Source: Alcaligenes parafaecalis (GTDB taxonomy: Bacteria > Pseudomonadota > Gammaproteobacteria > Burkholderiales > Burkholderiaceae_B). Taken from it: a stretch of DNA of 64,000 nucleotides. The stretch lies in assembly GCF_026344135.1 (NCBI RefSeq), contig NZ_JAPKNA010000003.1, positions 124,001 to 188,000 on the forward strand. Direction: 5' to 3'. The position numbers and the translations under genes were made by a program. Shown piece after piece: positions 9,431 to 18,166 of the stretch (position 1 is its first letter; each line of letters opens with the position of its first letter). The notes below the pieces were generated by a model that saw only the letters and a program-made list of their open reading frames with translations, did no database searches and was not told where the DNA came from.

Positions 9431-9480
9431 GTCCCGGCAGCTATGTTCATAGCCTTGCCTTTCTGAAACTGGAGTCGCTC

Positions 9481-10272
9481 ATGTCTTTGAAGAAATTTGT
9501 TCCTGTTCTCGCCTTGTCCGTGTCGGCTCTGCTGGCCAGCGCTGCTCAAGCTGCCGAGACCTTGTCGATTGCTGCTACCCCCGTGCCTCACGCCGAGCTG
9601 CTGGAGTTTGTGAAGCCTGCCTTGGCTAAAGAAGGCGTGAACCTGGATATCAAGGTGTTCACCGACTACGTGCAGCCTAACCAGCAAGTTGCTGACGGCC
9701 ACATTGATGCCAACTTCTTCCAGCACAAGCCTTACCTGGATACCTTCAACAAAGAACACAAAACTGATCTGGTGTCGGTGGCCGTGGTTCACGTTGAGCC
9801 CTTTGGTGCTTACTCCACCAAGATCAAGAGCCTGGACGAGCTGAAAGAGGGTGCTCTGGTCGCTATTCCTAATGACCCATCCAATGGCGCACGTGCTTTG
9901 TTGCTTTTGCAAAAGGCCGGTGTTCTGACGCTGAAAGATCCTTCCAACATCCTGGCAACCTCGCGCGATGTGGACCAGAACCCCAAGAAGCTGAAGTTCA
10001 AGGAACTGGAAGCCGCCACCTTGCCACGCGTTCTGGCGGATGTGGATATCGCCCTGATCAACACCAACTACGCGCTGGAAGCCGGTCTGAACCCCACCAA
10101 AGACGCTTTGGCGATTGAAGGTGCAGACTCTCCTTACGCCAACTTGATCGCGGTAGCCGCCAAGTCCAAAGATGATCCACGCGTTGCCAAACTGATCCAG
10201 GCTTTGCATAGCGAAGATGTGAAGAAATTCATCGCTGACAAATACAAAGGCTCGATTGTTCCAGCGTTCTGA
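9481..10272 (+). CDS. metQ: Methionine-binding protein of the NlpA family
   Basis: This 263-residue periplasmic binding protein delivers methionine to MetNI. The signal peptide runs to ASAAQA at about residue 22. Unlike E. coli MetQ there is no lipobox cysteine, so it should be a soluble periplasmic protein. Family landmarks are the PHAELLE segment, FTDYVQPNQQVADGHIDANFFQH and the IALINTNYA motif. The start ATG is preceded by a GGAG SD. It is last in the operon and followed by a terminator. Confidence 0.94.
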   Translation: MSLKKFVPVLALSVSALLASAAQAAETLSIAATPVPHAELLEFVKPALAKEGVNLDIKVFTDYVQPNQQVADGHIDANFFQHKPYLDTFNKEHKTDLVSVAVVHVEPFGAYSTKIKSLDELKEGALVAIPNDPSNGARALLLLQKAGVLTLKDPSNILATSRDVDQNPKKLKFKELEAATLPRVLADVDIALINTNYALEAGLNPTKDALAIEGADSPYANLIAVAAKSKDDPRVAKLIQALHSEDVKKFIADKYKGSIVPAF

Positions 10273-10303
10273 ATCAAGTTTTGATACGCTTGCGTAGAGG
10301 AGA

Positions 10304-10337
10304 AACCTCGGGATTTCCCGAGGTTTTTCTTTTTTTA
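10304..10337 (+). terminator. Intrinsic terminator of metNIQ
   Basis: AACCTCGGG (10304-10312) pairs with CCCGAGGTT (10317-10325) around a four-base loop, followed by a long T-rich tail. It ends the methionine transporter operon. Confidence 0.92.
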
Positions 10338-10471
10338 AAACTATTAAATACAAAGAGTTGGCTTGCTTCGGGTAGGATAGATCAATGCTAGGGCAGGTCA
10401 TGAGCCTGCGCTGACTTGGGAAAAACATCGAACTGGCTGGTTTCAGGCCAGTCCCTACAGAGGAGTGACGG

Positions 10472-11230
10472 ATGTTCAATAAGAAAATGAAAACCCTGAT
10501 GGCTGGCCTGACCTTGGCCTTGGCTTTGCCCGCTGGGCAGGCACTGGCACAACAAGGCAAAGAGCTGGTGGTCGCAACGGATACGGCGTTTGTGCCTTTT
10601 GAGTTCAAGCAAAATGGCAAGTACACCGGCTTTGATATCGACTTGTGGGATGCCGTCGCGAAAAAGGCCAATCTGAATTACCGTTTCCAGCCTATGGATT
10701 TCAACGGCATTATTCCAGGTCTGCAAACACGCAATCTGGATGCTGCGCTGGCAGGGATCACCATCCGGGACGATCGTAAACAAGTCATCGATTTCTCCGA
10801 CCCCTACTATGAAAGCGGTCTGGCCATCCTGGTCAATACTGACAACTCTGCCATCAAGGCCGCTTCCGATCTGGAAGGCAAAACAGTGGCTGTGAAGATT
10901 GGTACAGCAACTGTGGACTTCATGCAGCGCTCGGTGCCGACCGCCAAGCTCAAGCTGTTCCCCAACATCGACAACGCTTTCCTGGAACTTGCGACGGGCC
11001 GTGTGGATGCTGTGGTGCACGACACACCTAACGTGCAGTACTACGCCCAGACGGGTGGCAAAGATCGTGTGAAGGTTACGGGCGCGGTCAAGAGCGGCGA
11101 CTTCTACGGTATTGCTTTCCCCAAAGACAGCGAACTGGTTCCTGTCGTGAACCAGGCTTTGAAAGACATCCGTGCCGATGGCACTTACGACAAAATCTAC
11201 CAGAAATGGTTTGGCAAGCAGCCTGATTAA
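10472..11230 (+). CDS. glnH: Glutamine ABC transporter substrate-binding protein
   Basis: This 252-residue periplasmic protein resembles E. coli GlnH closely along its whole length. After a signal peptide ending near ALAQ it has LVVATDTAFVPFEF, YTGFDIDLW, FNGIIPGLQTRNLD, ALAGITI, IDFSDPYY and the C-terminal GTYDKIYQKWFG. These include the aspartate and arginine segments that bind the ligand's amino-acid group. The ATG has a GAGGAG SD. It is first in glnHPQ and is separated from glnP by a hairpin terminator. Glutamine specificity is a strong inference from similarity. Confidence 0.93.
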   Translation: MFNKKMKTLMAGLTLALALPAGQALAQQGKELVVATDTAFVPFEFKQNGKYTGFDIDLWDAVAKKANLNYRFQPMDFNGIIPGLQTRNLDAALAGITIRDDRKQVIDFSDPYYESGLAILVNTDNSAIKAASDLEGKTVAVKIGTATVDFMQRSVPTAKLKLFPNIDNAFLELATGRVDAVVHDTPNVQYYAQTGGKDRVKVTGAVKSGDFYGIAFPKDSELVPVVNQALKDIRADGTYDKIYQKWFGKQPD

Positions 11231-11255
11231 ACAGGTTTTGAGCTAAGCGCATGCC

Positions 11256-11299
11256 AAGCGGTGATCGCGTGTCGTAACGGATCACCGCTTTTATTTTTT
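11256..11299 (+). terminator. Internal terminator between glnH and glnP
   Basis: An 11-bp perfect stem pairs 11256-11266 with 11280-11290 and is followed by TTATTTTTTG. It lies inside the operon. It probably lowers read-through, so that the binding protein is made in excess over the membrane components. Confidence 0.82.
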
Positions 11300-11342
11300 G
11301 ACGCTCTGTTGTGGGCGTTTATTCAAAGACAAAGGTAGCACT

Positions 11343-12182
11343 GTGACTTTTGAATGGGACGCTATCTGGGGGGCTATGCCTAGCCTTCTGGAAGGTACAA
11401 AAATGACGCTGCTCATTACCCTTTTGGGTTTGGTGGGTGGCGCTGCATTAGGTTTTCTGACTGGGGTGATTACCACCTATATCCGGGTGCCGGTCACCTG
11501 GCGCCGAGCTGCCCTGTTCGTGTTGGGCGTGTTCGCACTGGGCTTTTTGCTCAAGGGCTTGTCCTGGCTGATGGGCAACTGGCTGAGCTTTGTGCCAGCC
11601 TGGATCTGGAGCTCCATACAAGCGCTGATTGTTCTGTCTTTGCTGGGCTTTTTCAGGCGCTATCTGCTGTATGTGATCTCTTTCCTGTGTCAGCTCTATG
11701 TGCTGTTCATACGCGGAACGCCTATTGTGGTGCAGGTGATGTTCATCTACTTTGCGCTGCCCATGCTGGCTAATATCCGCATTGACGGACTGACGGCGGC
11801 GATCTTCACCTTGATGATCAACTCCGGGGCCTATATCTCCGAGATTGTGCGGGGTGCCTTGCAATCGGTGCCCAAGGGCCTGAAGGAAGCCGGGGAGGCC
11901 ATGGGCCTGCCGTTTCACAAGATTTTGCGGCACATCATCGGGCCGGTGGCGTTTCGCCGCATGATTCCGGCTATGGGTAACCAATGCATTATCAGCTTGA
12001 AGGATTCTTCGCTGTTTATTGTGATTGGTGTGGCTGAGCTGACCCGCCAGGGCCAGGAAATTATTGCCAATAACTTTCGTTCGGTGGAGATTTGGGGAGC
12101 GGTGGCAGTGATCTATCTGATCCTGACCGGCCTGATTGCCCTGACTCTGAAGTTGATTGAACACCGCATGAGGATTGTATGA
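11343..12182 (+). CDS. glnP: Glutamine ABC transporter permease with extra membrane insert
   Basis: This is the inner-membrane permease of the glutamine importer. Both ends match E. coli GlnP (FEWDAIWGAMPSLLEGTKMTL; FIRGTPIVVQVMFIYFALP; ISLKDSSLFIVIGVAELTRQGQEIIA). The coupling EAGEAMGLPFHKILRHIIGP loop is present. The protein is 279 residues against 219 in E. coli. The surplus is one hydrophobic block at about residues 50-106 (11490-11661), carrying two extra predicted membrane segments between the first helix and the IRGTP segment. The GTG at 11343 with AAAGGT at 11331-11336 is preferred over an ORF extension through the preceding terminator. It overlaps glnQ by four bases. Confidence 0.92.
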   Translation: MTFEWDAIWGAMPSLLEGTKMTLLITLLGLVGGAALGFLTGVITTYIRVPVTWRRAALFVLGVFALGFLLKGLSWLMGNWLSFVPAWIWSSIQALIVLSLLGFFRRYLLYVISFLCQLYVLFIRGTPIVVQVMFIYFALPMLANIRIDGLTAAIFTLMINSGAYISEIVRGALQSVPKGLKEAGEAMGLPFHKILRHIIGPVAFRRMIPAMGNQCIISLKDSSLFIVIGVAELTRQGQEIIANNFRSVEIWGAVAVIYLILTGLIALTLKLIEHRMRIV

Positions 12183-12907
12183 GTATTGTCGAGTTCAAGA
12201 AGGTCAGCAAGCGCTTTGGGGACAATATCGTGCTCGACGATATCAGTCTGAATATTGATAAGGGCGAAGTGGTTGTGGTGGTAGGTCCATCCGGTTCGGG
12301 GAAATCTACTTTTTTACGCTGCATCAATAAGCTCGAAGACATTCAGGCAGGCGATATTGTGGTCAATGGCTTGAGCGTCAACGGTACGCCAGCCCAGGTG
12401 CGCGAGCTGCGCCGGGAAGCGGGCATGGTGTTTCAGCAGTTCAATCTGTTTCCGCAGATGAGTGCTCTGGAGAACGTCATGTTCGGCCCTGTCCATACGC
12501 GTGGCACAGGACGTGCTCAGGCCCGTGAGGAGGCCTTGGATCTGCTGGCCAAAGTCGGGCTGGCCGAGCGTGTGAATCATTACCCTAACGAGCTGTCCGG
12601 TGGGCAGCAGCAGCGGGTGGCAATTGCGCGAGCCTTGGCCATCAAGCCCAAGCTGATGTTGTTTGATGAGCCTACCTCGGCTCTGGACCCGGAGCTGCGT
12701 CAGGAGGTCCTGAAGGTCATGCAATTGCTGGCAGAGGAGGGCATGACGATGGTGGTGGTGACGCACGAAATGGATTTCGCACGCCGTGTGGGCAGTCGCC
12801 TGATCTTTATTGATCAGGGTCGCATTGCGCATGATGGCCCGCCTGCCGAGCTGCTGAGCAATCCGCCCAGCCAGCGTCTGAAAGACTTTTTGCAGCACGT
12901 TGCCTAG
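12179..12907 (+). CDS. glnQ: Glutamine ABC transporter ATP-binding protein
   Basis: This 242-residue polar-amino-acid ATPase has Walker A GPSGSGKST (residues 36-44), Q-loop FQQFNLFP, signature LSGGQQQR (139-146), Walker B LMLFDEPTSALDP (from about 159) and the switch histidine in VVTHEMDFA. It is translationally coupled to glnP through an ATGA overlap and ends at a strong terminator. Confidence 0.95.
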   Translation: MSIVEFKKVSKRFGDNIVLDDISLNIDKGEVVVVVGPSGSGKSTFLRCINKLEDIQAGDIVVNGLSVNGTPAQVRELRREAGMVFQQFNLFPQMSALENVMFGPVHTRGTGRAQAREEALDLLAKVGLAERVNHYPNELSGGQQQRVAIARALAIKPKLMLFDEPTSALDPELRQEVLKVMQLLAEEGMTMVVVTHEMDFARRVGSRLIFIDQGRIAHDGPPAELLSNPPSQRLKDFLQHVA

Positions 12908-12947
12908 GACGACGGTAAAGGTTCTGAGGCAGGCAGAGCAAGATAAT

Positions 12948-13002
12948 AAAAAAGCCCTTCAGGTTCTTGGCCAAACAGCCAAATCCCTGAAGGGCTTTTT
13001 TT
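12948..13002. terminator. Terminator after glnQ, bidirectional
   Basis: A 16-bp stem (about 12948-12963 with 12986-13001) encloses a smaller TTGGCC/GGCCAA-like hairpin. The A- and T-runs on its two sides allow termination of glnHPQ and of the convergent gene at 13042-13749. Confidence 0.9.
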
Positions 13003-13041
13003 GAGCCTGCTCGCCGCAGTCTGACAGGCGGCGGGCTGGTT

Positions 13042-13749
13042 TTATCTAGCGGGTGTTACGTAGATAGTACGGGTAGCGACTACGCGGTTGGCGCCATCGG
13101 GTTTGATGCGAATGGTGACCTGGCGTGGCGTAAAGCCTGCAGGCAGCTCTGCGGAACCGTTGATATAGGCATAACGGCCCACGCTGACAGCCTGGCTGGG
13201 CAGATCCACATTACCGGAACGACCATTGGTGTAACGACCGGCCGCTACAAATTCCATGGTGCCGCTGAATTCAGCCTCTTTGCCCTTGTCCTGCATCAGC
13301 AGCACAAAATGGTTCAACTGACCGTCGCTAATGCTGAATTCGGCGGCACGAATACCGGGCGAGGTTCCGCGTGGGTCAGGAGGCATGGCATCGGCAAACA
13401 GCGCGATGTCTTTTTCCAGCTTGGTGACCATGGCTTGCAGATCGCCAGTCTGTTTGTCCAGCTTGCCTTCTTTCAGGCTGACTTCTTCCAGGTCGCGGCT
13501 GGTTTGGCTCAATTGGCCTTGCAGGCGCTGCTTGTCAGCATTGGCGCTGTTCAGGTCGTAGTGCAGTTGTTCCGACTGCTCGACGGTCAGACGGGTGGGG
13601 CCATAGCTTTGCTGCAAGAACAGCAAGCCGCCTGCTCCTAGTGCAATACCGGTCAACAGCAACACAAACCAGCGTGGAATGCGGCGTTTTCGGCGGCTGG
13701 AGCCGTAGGCGGTGGGTTTGAACACGGTGCGTTTGGAGGAACCAAGCAT
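13042..13749 (-). CDS. Membrane-anchored coiled-coil protein (DUF6776-like)
   Basis: No function is recognised for this 235-residue protein. A basic N-terminus (residues 1-27) is followed by one membrane segment at about 28-46. A coiled coil rich in Q, L and K occupies about 55-115. The C-terminal half looks like a beta-rich domain, ending IYVTPAR. The topology is one-pass with the bulk in the periplasm. It resembles a hypothetical family common in betaproteobacteria beside murU-amgK, which is an inference from memory. A 160-bp gap with no visible feature separates it from murU. Confidence 0.75.
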   Translation of the reverse strand: MLGSSKRTVFKPTAYGSSRRKRRIPRWFVLLLTGIALGAGGLLFLQQSYGPTRLTVEQSEQLHYDLNSANADKQRLQGQLSQTSRDLEEVSLKEGKLDKQTGDLQAMVTKLEKDIALFADAMPPDPRGTSPGIRAAEFSISDGQLNHFVLLMQDKGKEAEFSGTMEFVAAGRYTNGRSGNVDLPSQAVSVGRYAYINGSAELPAGFTPRQVTIRIKPDGANRVVATRTIYVTPAR

Positions 13750-13911
13750 GAGAACAGACGTTCCTGTCAGACAAGGGACTCAGGCAAACCAAGTCCTGAT
13801 TACAAAACCCATTAGCATAGACGTCATTGGGGCTACGGAGGCGGGATAGCTGGCTTTGTTGCCCTTTGTTGTGCTTGGAAACGTCTGCCAGCTAGCCGGG
13901 AAAATATCAGT

Positions 13912-14622
13912 TTACTGTGAGGGTGCTAACGATTCCAAGTGTTGGTTTAACTGGGCCAAACGCTCGGGGGTGCCAACATCCATCCAGAAGCCTTGATGCA
14001 AGGTGCCCAGCACCTGGTGACGATCAATCGCGGCGTAGAGCAAAGGAGCCGCTTTGGCAGGCTGGTCTTTGGCCAGATGTGCAAACAGCTCGGGTTTGTA
14101 GACACCGATACCGCTCAGGGTGGCACTGCGGGCACCGGCAGCGGTTTTTGCGCACAGATGCAATTGTCCATCCTGCATCCCGAAGTCGCCTTCAGGGTGG
14201 TGGGGCGGATTGGGGGTCAGGATGAGCCAGGCTTGCTCAGGGCCTTCCCGCAAGCGCTCAGCCATGGCAAAGGCCTGGGCTGGGTCCCAGTCGGACCAGA
14301 TATCACCATTCATCAACAAGAAAGGCTGGTCCTGGAAAAAATCCAGTGCCTTGGCAATGCCACCAGCAGTTTCCAGTGCCGATGATTCTGGCGAGTAGCT
14401 CAGACGCAGCCCCCATTGGCTGCCGTCACCCAGCGTGGATTCGATCTGCTCACCCAACCAGGCGTGGTTGATGATGACTTCACGAAAGCCTGCCTTGGCC
14501 AGTGCTCGCAAGTGCCAGACGATCAAAGGCTGACCACCGGCGGGAATCAGAGGTTTGGGGCAGGTGTCGGTCAAGGGACGCATGCGCTCGCCTCGACCGG
14601 CCGCCAGAATCATGGCGCGCAT
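13912..14622 (-). CDS. murU: N-acetylmuramate alpha-1-phosphate uridylyltransferase
   Basis: This 236-residue nucleotidyltransferase has the signature LAAGRGERMRPLT at residues 6-18 and KPLIP at 23-27. MNGDI, with its metal-binding Asp, is near 109. In the cell-wall recycling route of Pseudomonas, MurU converts MurNAc-1-phosphate to UDP-MurNAc, bypassing de novo synthesis and the fosfomycin target. The preceding gene is the partner kinase amgK, whose stop codon overlaps the murU start by one base (TGATG). The pairing supports the specific call over a generic sugar-phosphate nucleotidyltransferase. Confidence 0.85.
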   Translation of the reverse strand: MRAMILAAGRGERMRPLTDTCPKPLIPAGGQPLIVWHLRALAKAGFREVIINHAWLGEQIESTLGDGSQWGLRLSYSPESSALETAGGIAKALDFFQDQPFLLMNGDIWSDWDPAQAFAMAERLREGPEQAWLILTPNPPHHPEGDFGMQDGQLHLCAKTAAGARSATLSGIGVYKPELFAHLAKDQPAKAAPLLYAAIDRHQVLGTLHQGFWMDVGTPERLAQLNQHLESLAPSQ

Positions 14623-15668
14623 CAGACCGTCATGCCCAAAACAGTTTGGCGACCTTCAAGGCGATTGAGCAGGCGCAGCAAGCCGTTGAAACACTCGTAG
14701 CGGCTGGCGACTTGATGCACATAGCCCAGCAGGCGTGGCATGTGGTCCAGATAGTGGTGCTTGCCGTCGCGTAGCGACAAGCGGGCAAACACACCCAGAA
14801 TACGCAGGTTGCGCTGCAGGCCCATCCATTCGTACTGCTGATGGAACACCGCAAAGTCGGCGGGTACGTCCAGACCGGCTTCCATGGCGGCCTGCCAGTA
14901 GCGAATCGCCCAGTCCAGTTGCTGCTCTTCGGTCCAGGTGACGCGGGCGTCCATGACCAGGGAAGCGATGTCATACGTGATCGGGCCAGCCAGGGCGTCC
15001 TGATAGTCAATGACGCCGGGCTCGGTCTGGCCGGGCAGGGGCATCATCAAATTAGGGCTGTGGAAATCCCGATGCACGAGTACAGTAGCGCTTTGCACAT
15101 TGGCCTGAACCAGCTCGGCAAAGGTTTTGCACAGCATTTCCTGATCTTTCTCGCTCAGCTCAAACTGGCGATGCTTTTGTATGTACCACTCCGGGAACAC
15201 TTGCAGCTCTTCCAGCAGGCGCTGTTCGTTGTAAGGAGGCAAACCGGTGGTGTCGGCCTGTTGCAATTTCACCAAGGTCAGCAAGGTACTGCGGTACAGT
15301 TTGTCCAGTTCGCTTTGCGGCATGGGGTTTTGCAGCGCGTTCTGAAAATTGTCCTGGCCCAGGTCGCTGAGCAGTAAAAATCCTTGTTCGGTGTCGGCCG
15401 CCAGAATTTCGGGGACATGAATGCCAGTCGGTGCCAGCAGTTCGGTGACATGCACAAAGGGTTTGCAGTCTTCAGTTACCGGGGGAGCATCCATCAACAC
15501 GACGGTGCGATCCTGGGCCTGCAGACGAAAATAGCGGCGAAAACTGGCATCGCTGGACGCTGCGTGCAGGCTATCCAGATCCAGCCCGAATTGGGCTTTC
15601 AGGGTGTTTAGCCAAGTGATGGCTTGCTGCAAACGAGGGTCGGTAGCGGCAGAAATAGAAGCAGACAT
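14622..15668 (-). CDS. amgK: N-acetylmuramate/N-acetylglucosamine kinase AmgK
   Basis: This 348-residue aminoglycoside-phosphotransferase-fold kinase phosphorylates MurNAc at the anomeric position in peptidoglycan recycling. The catalytic loop HRDFHSPN is at residues 199-206 and the metal-binding D(221)YQD(224) follows. The N-terminal SSDASFRRYFRL segment is typical of this subfamily. It is co-transcribed with murU and divergent from lptD, with only a short intergenic region, an arrangement I recall from other betaproteobacteria. Confidence 0.86.
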   Translation of the reverse strand: MSASISAATDPRLQQAITWLNTLKAQFGLDLDSLHAASSDASFRRYFRLQAQDRTVVLMDAPPVTEDCKPFVHVTELLAPTGIHVPEILAADTEQGFLLLSDLGQDNFQNALQNPMPQSELDKLYRSTLLTLVKLQQADTTGLPPYNEQRLLEELQVFPEWYIQKHRQFELSEKDQEMLCKTFAELVQANVQSATVLVHRDFHSPNLMMPLPGQTEPGVIDYQDALAGPITYDIASLVMDARVTWTEEQQLDWAIRYWQAAMEAGLDVPADFAVFHQQYEWMGLQRNLRILGVFARLSLRDGKHHYLDHMPRLLGYVHQVASRYECFNGLLRLLNRLEGRQTVLGMTV

Positions 15669-15735
15669 AAATAGAGGGAAGCAGAAGATCGTAACGGATT
15701 AGTGTTTAGCAGTGCCGCTAAACGGCAGGCTTAAC

Positions 15736-15741
15736 TATAAT
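15736..15741 (+). promoter_or_regulatory. Probable -10 element upstream of lptD
   Basis: A perfect TATAAT lies 67 bases before the chosen lptD start, in the short gap after the divergent amgK start. No good -35 hexamer is found at 16-18 bases (TGCCGC at 15713-15718 is weak), so the assignment is tentative. Confidence 0.45.
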
Positions 15742-15807
15742 ACCGGGTCGCCAGGGTTTTTCACCTGGTACGAGCAAATGCAGGACACAACTGGAGGCGC
15801 AGTCTTA

Positions 15808-18165
15808 GTGCGAGTTGCGGCGTGGTACATCGTGTTGATGATGACAGGCATGGGGATTGCCCAGGCTCAGTCGTCCGTGCGTCCGTCTTTAAAGACGTCC
15901 CCCGGTTTGCAAGTGCGCAAACTCCAGGAAGAGGATATGGCCGTCTACTTGATAGGCGACCAGATGAAAACGCTGGAAGACGGCACCTTGCGTCTGGAAG
16001 GTGGCGCCCAGGTACGGCGTATTGATTCCGTCGTCAAAGGCGACCGGATCGACTATCAGGAAAAAACCGGCCTGGTTGAAGTGCGTGGCAATGGTCTGAT
16101 CATGCGCGATGGCGCTTTGGTACGCAGCCCGGAGTTTGATTACAACCTGGATGCTGATACGGGGCGCATGTCGTCCCCGGAGTTCTGGCTGGGTGCCACC
16201 GGCGGCAGCGGAACAGCGACGCAGGCTGATATTCTCAGCTCCAACCATATGCGTCTATCCGATGTGAATTATTCGGGTTGCCCGTGTCCCGAGCCGGCCT
16301 GGTACATCCAGTCACCCAAGGTGGATTTGTATTCCAAGGAAAATGAAGGGGTGGCGCGTAATGGCGTCTTGTACTTCAAGGGTGTGCCCCTGTTGTATTC
16401 CCCCTACTTGACCTTTCCGCTGCGTAAAGAGCGCAAGTCCGGCTTCTTGTTGCCTACCTATGGCATGACGACCCGCGGTGGTTTGGACCTGAGCGTACCG
16501 TACTACCTGAATCTGGCCCCCAATTACGATGCCACGCTGACACCGCGCTTCATGAGCAAACGGGGTGCCATGCTGGGTGGAGAATTCCGTTACCTGGGTG
16601 ATGGTTTCTCGGGCGAGTTGACGGGTAATTACCTGCCTGATGACAAGGAACTGGGCTATAAGCGTTGGTTGTTCATGGGGCAGTATCGCCAAAACTTGCC
16701 CGCTAATTTCTATCTGAATGCAGACATTCGTCGTGTCTCGGACGATGACTATTTCCGCGATTTCAGCAGCTTCGGCCTGAATGATTCCACGATTCAGGAT
16801 TTGGCCAGTACCCTAACTTTGGGCTGGGGCGGCTCCAAGTATTTCCGCTCTCACGTTAGCGCCACACGCTATCAGACTTTGCAGGACTCCAGTACCAACT
16901 ATCGCCAGCCGCAATACGACAAATTGCCAGAATGGTATTTGGGCGCATCCCGTTATAACTGGGGTGGTTTTGATGTGGTCAGTGATAACTACGCGACCCG
17001 CTTCCGCTTGCCGTTTTACAGCGGTAATTTGAGTGAATTCGATAGTATGCGCAGCACGCGTCTGGCCCCAGACGGCACGCGTTTTTCGTCTTACACGACG
17101 GTGGCCTATCCTGTCATTCGTCCCGGTTGGTACATCACCCCTAAAGCTGGCTTGCACATGAGCCAATACCAGACAGACTGGTATGTGGGTGATCCTAATA
17201 TGGCCCGGTTTGCTGACCGTGCACGTACGCAAAGCCGTGTGTTGCCGATTTTGTCCGTCGATTCGGGCATGACCTTCGAGCGCGATACCACTTTGTTCGG
17301 CAACGAATCCATCCAGACTCTGGAGCCACGCGTTTACTATCTGTATGTTCCTTACCGGGATCAGTCTACGCTGCCCTTGTACGACACCAGTCTGGCCAGT
17401 TTCAACTTCGCCCAGGCGTTCAGCGAGAACATCTTCTCCGGTGGTTGGGACCGTATTTCCAATGCTAACCAGGTAACGGTAGGTTTGACCTCGCGTTGGC
17501 TGGATGCCGATACGGGCTATGAGCGTCTGGTGCTGCAAGCGGCCCAGCGTTTGTATTTTGATAAGCAAACCGTTACTTTGAGCGATGAAAAAGCGCGCAC
17601 CAGTACCCGTTCCGACTACCTGGTCGGTGCCAGTGCCGCCTTGACCAACACGTTCTCGGTGAACTTTGATGCTCAGTTCAACCCGGATGAAAGACGCCGT
17701 AACCGTTTGGCTTCCGGTATTCGTTGGCGTCCTAAACGCCTGGCAACACTGGGTGTGAACTATCGTTATGAGCGTGACCCGCGTCAGGTTGTCGATCCTA
17801 CCTTCACGCCACTGGAAGAGGATCATCGCGGTAAAGAATACGTTTCCATGACGGGCCAATGGCCCTTGAGCAACAAGCTGTATGCCGTGGGACGTTACGA
17901 TTACTCCATCCAGGAAAGCCGTGGTACGCAAACTGTGATGGGGCTGGAATACAAAGGGGACTGTTGCTGGGCAGCGCGTGTGGTCATGCAACGCTATGCT
18001 GTTTCGGCTCGGGAAACCAATAAAGCCATCTACTTCCAGTTGGAGCTTTCCGGTCTGGGCGGGATTGGTAACGACCCTATCAAAATGCTGCGTGATCGCG
18101 TGATTGGCTATGAACCCGTCTCGGACCCCGTACAGGAAAAAATGATTCATGAGAGGTATGAATAA
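15808..18165 (+). CDS. lptD: LPS-assembly outer-membrane protein LptD
   Basis: This 785-residue outer-membrane barrel inserts lipopolysaccharide into the outer leaflet together with LptE. An N-terminal OstA-like domain is followed by the barrel. The conserved cysteine pairs that form inter-domain disulfides are CPC (158-160) and CC (719-720). The open frame extends to 15712. GTG at 15808 has a GGAGG site at 15793-15797 and gives a clean signal peptide ending AQAQ; ATG at 15778 is the alternative. The surA gene follows immediately, with its SD inside lptD, so the assembly protein and its chaperone are co-expressed. Confidence 0.93.
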   Translation: MRVAAWYIVLMMTGMGIAQAQSSVRPSLKTSPGLQVRKLQEEDMAVYLIGDQMKTLEDGTLRLEGGAQVRRIDSVVKGDRIDYQEKTGLVEVRGNGLIMRDGALVRSPEFDYNLDADTGRMSSPEFWLGATGGSGTATQADILSSNHMRLSDVNYSGCPCPEPAWYIQSPKVDLYSKENEGVARNGVLYFKGVPLLYSPYLTFPLRKERKSGFLLPTYGMTTRGGLDLSVPYYLNLAPNYDATLTPRFMSKRGAMLGGEFRYLGDGFSGELTGNYLPDDKELGYKRWLFMGQYRQNLPANFYLNADIRRVSDDDYFRDFSSFGLNDSTIQDLASTLTLGWGGSKYFRSHVSATRYQTLQDSSTNYRQPQYDKLPEWYLGASRYNWGGFDVVSDNYATRFRLPFYSGNLSEFDSMRSTRLAPDGTRFSSYTTVAYPVIRPGWYITPKAGLHMSQYQTDWYVGDPNMARFADRARTQSRVLPILSVDSGMTFERDTTLFGNESIQTLEPRVYYLYVPYRDQSTLPLYDTSLASFNFAQAFSENIFSGGWDRISNANQVTVGLTSRWLDADTGYERLVLQAAQRLYFDKQTVTLSDEKARTSTRSDYLVGASAALTNTFSVNFDAQFNPDERRRNRLASGIRWRPKRLATLGVNYRYERDPRQVVDPTFTPLEEDHRGKEYVSMTGQWPLSNKLYAVGRYDYSIQESRGTQTVMGLEYKGDCCWAARVVMQRYAVSARETNKAIYFQLELSGLGGIGNDPIKMLRDRVIGYEPVSDPVQEKMIHERYE

Positions 18166-18166
18166 T

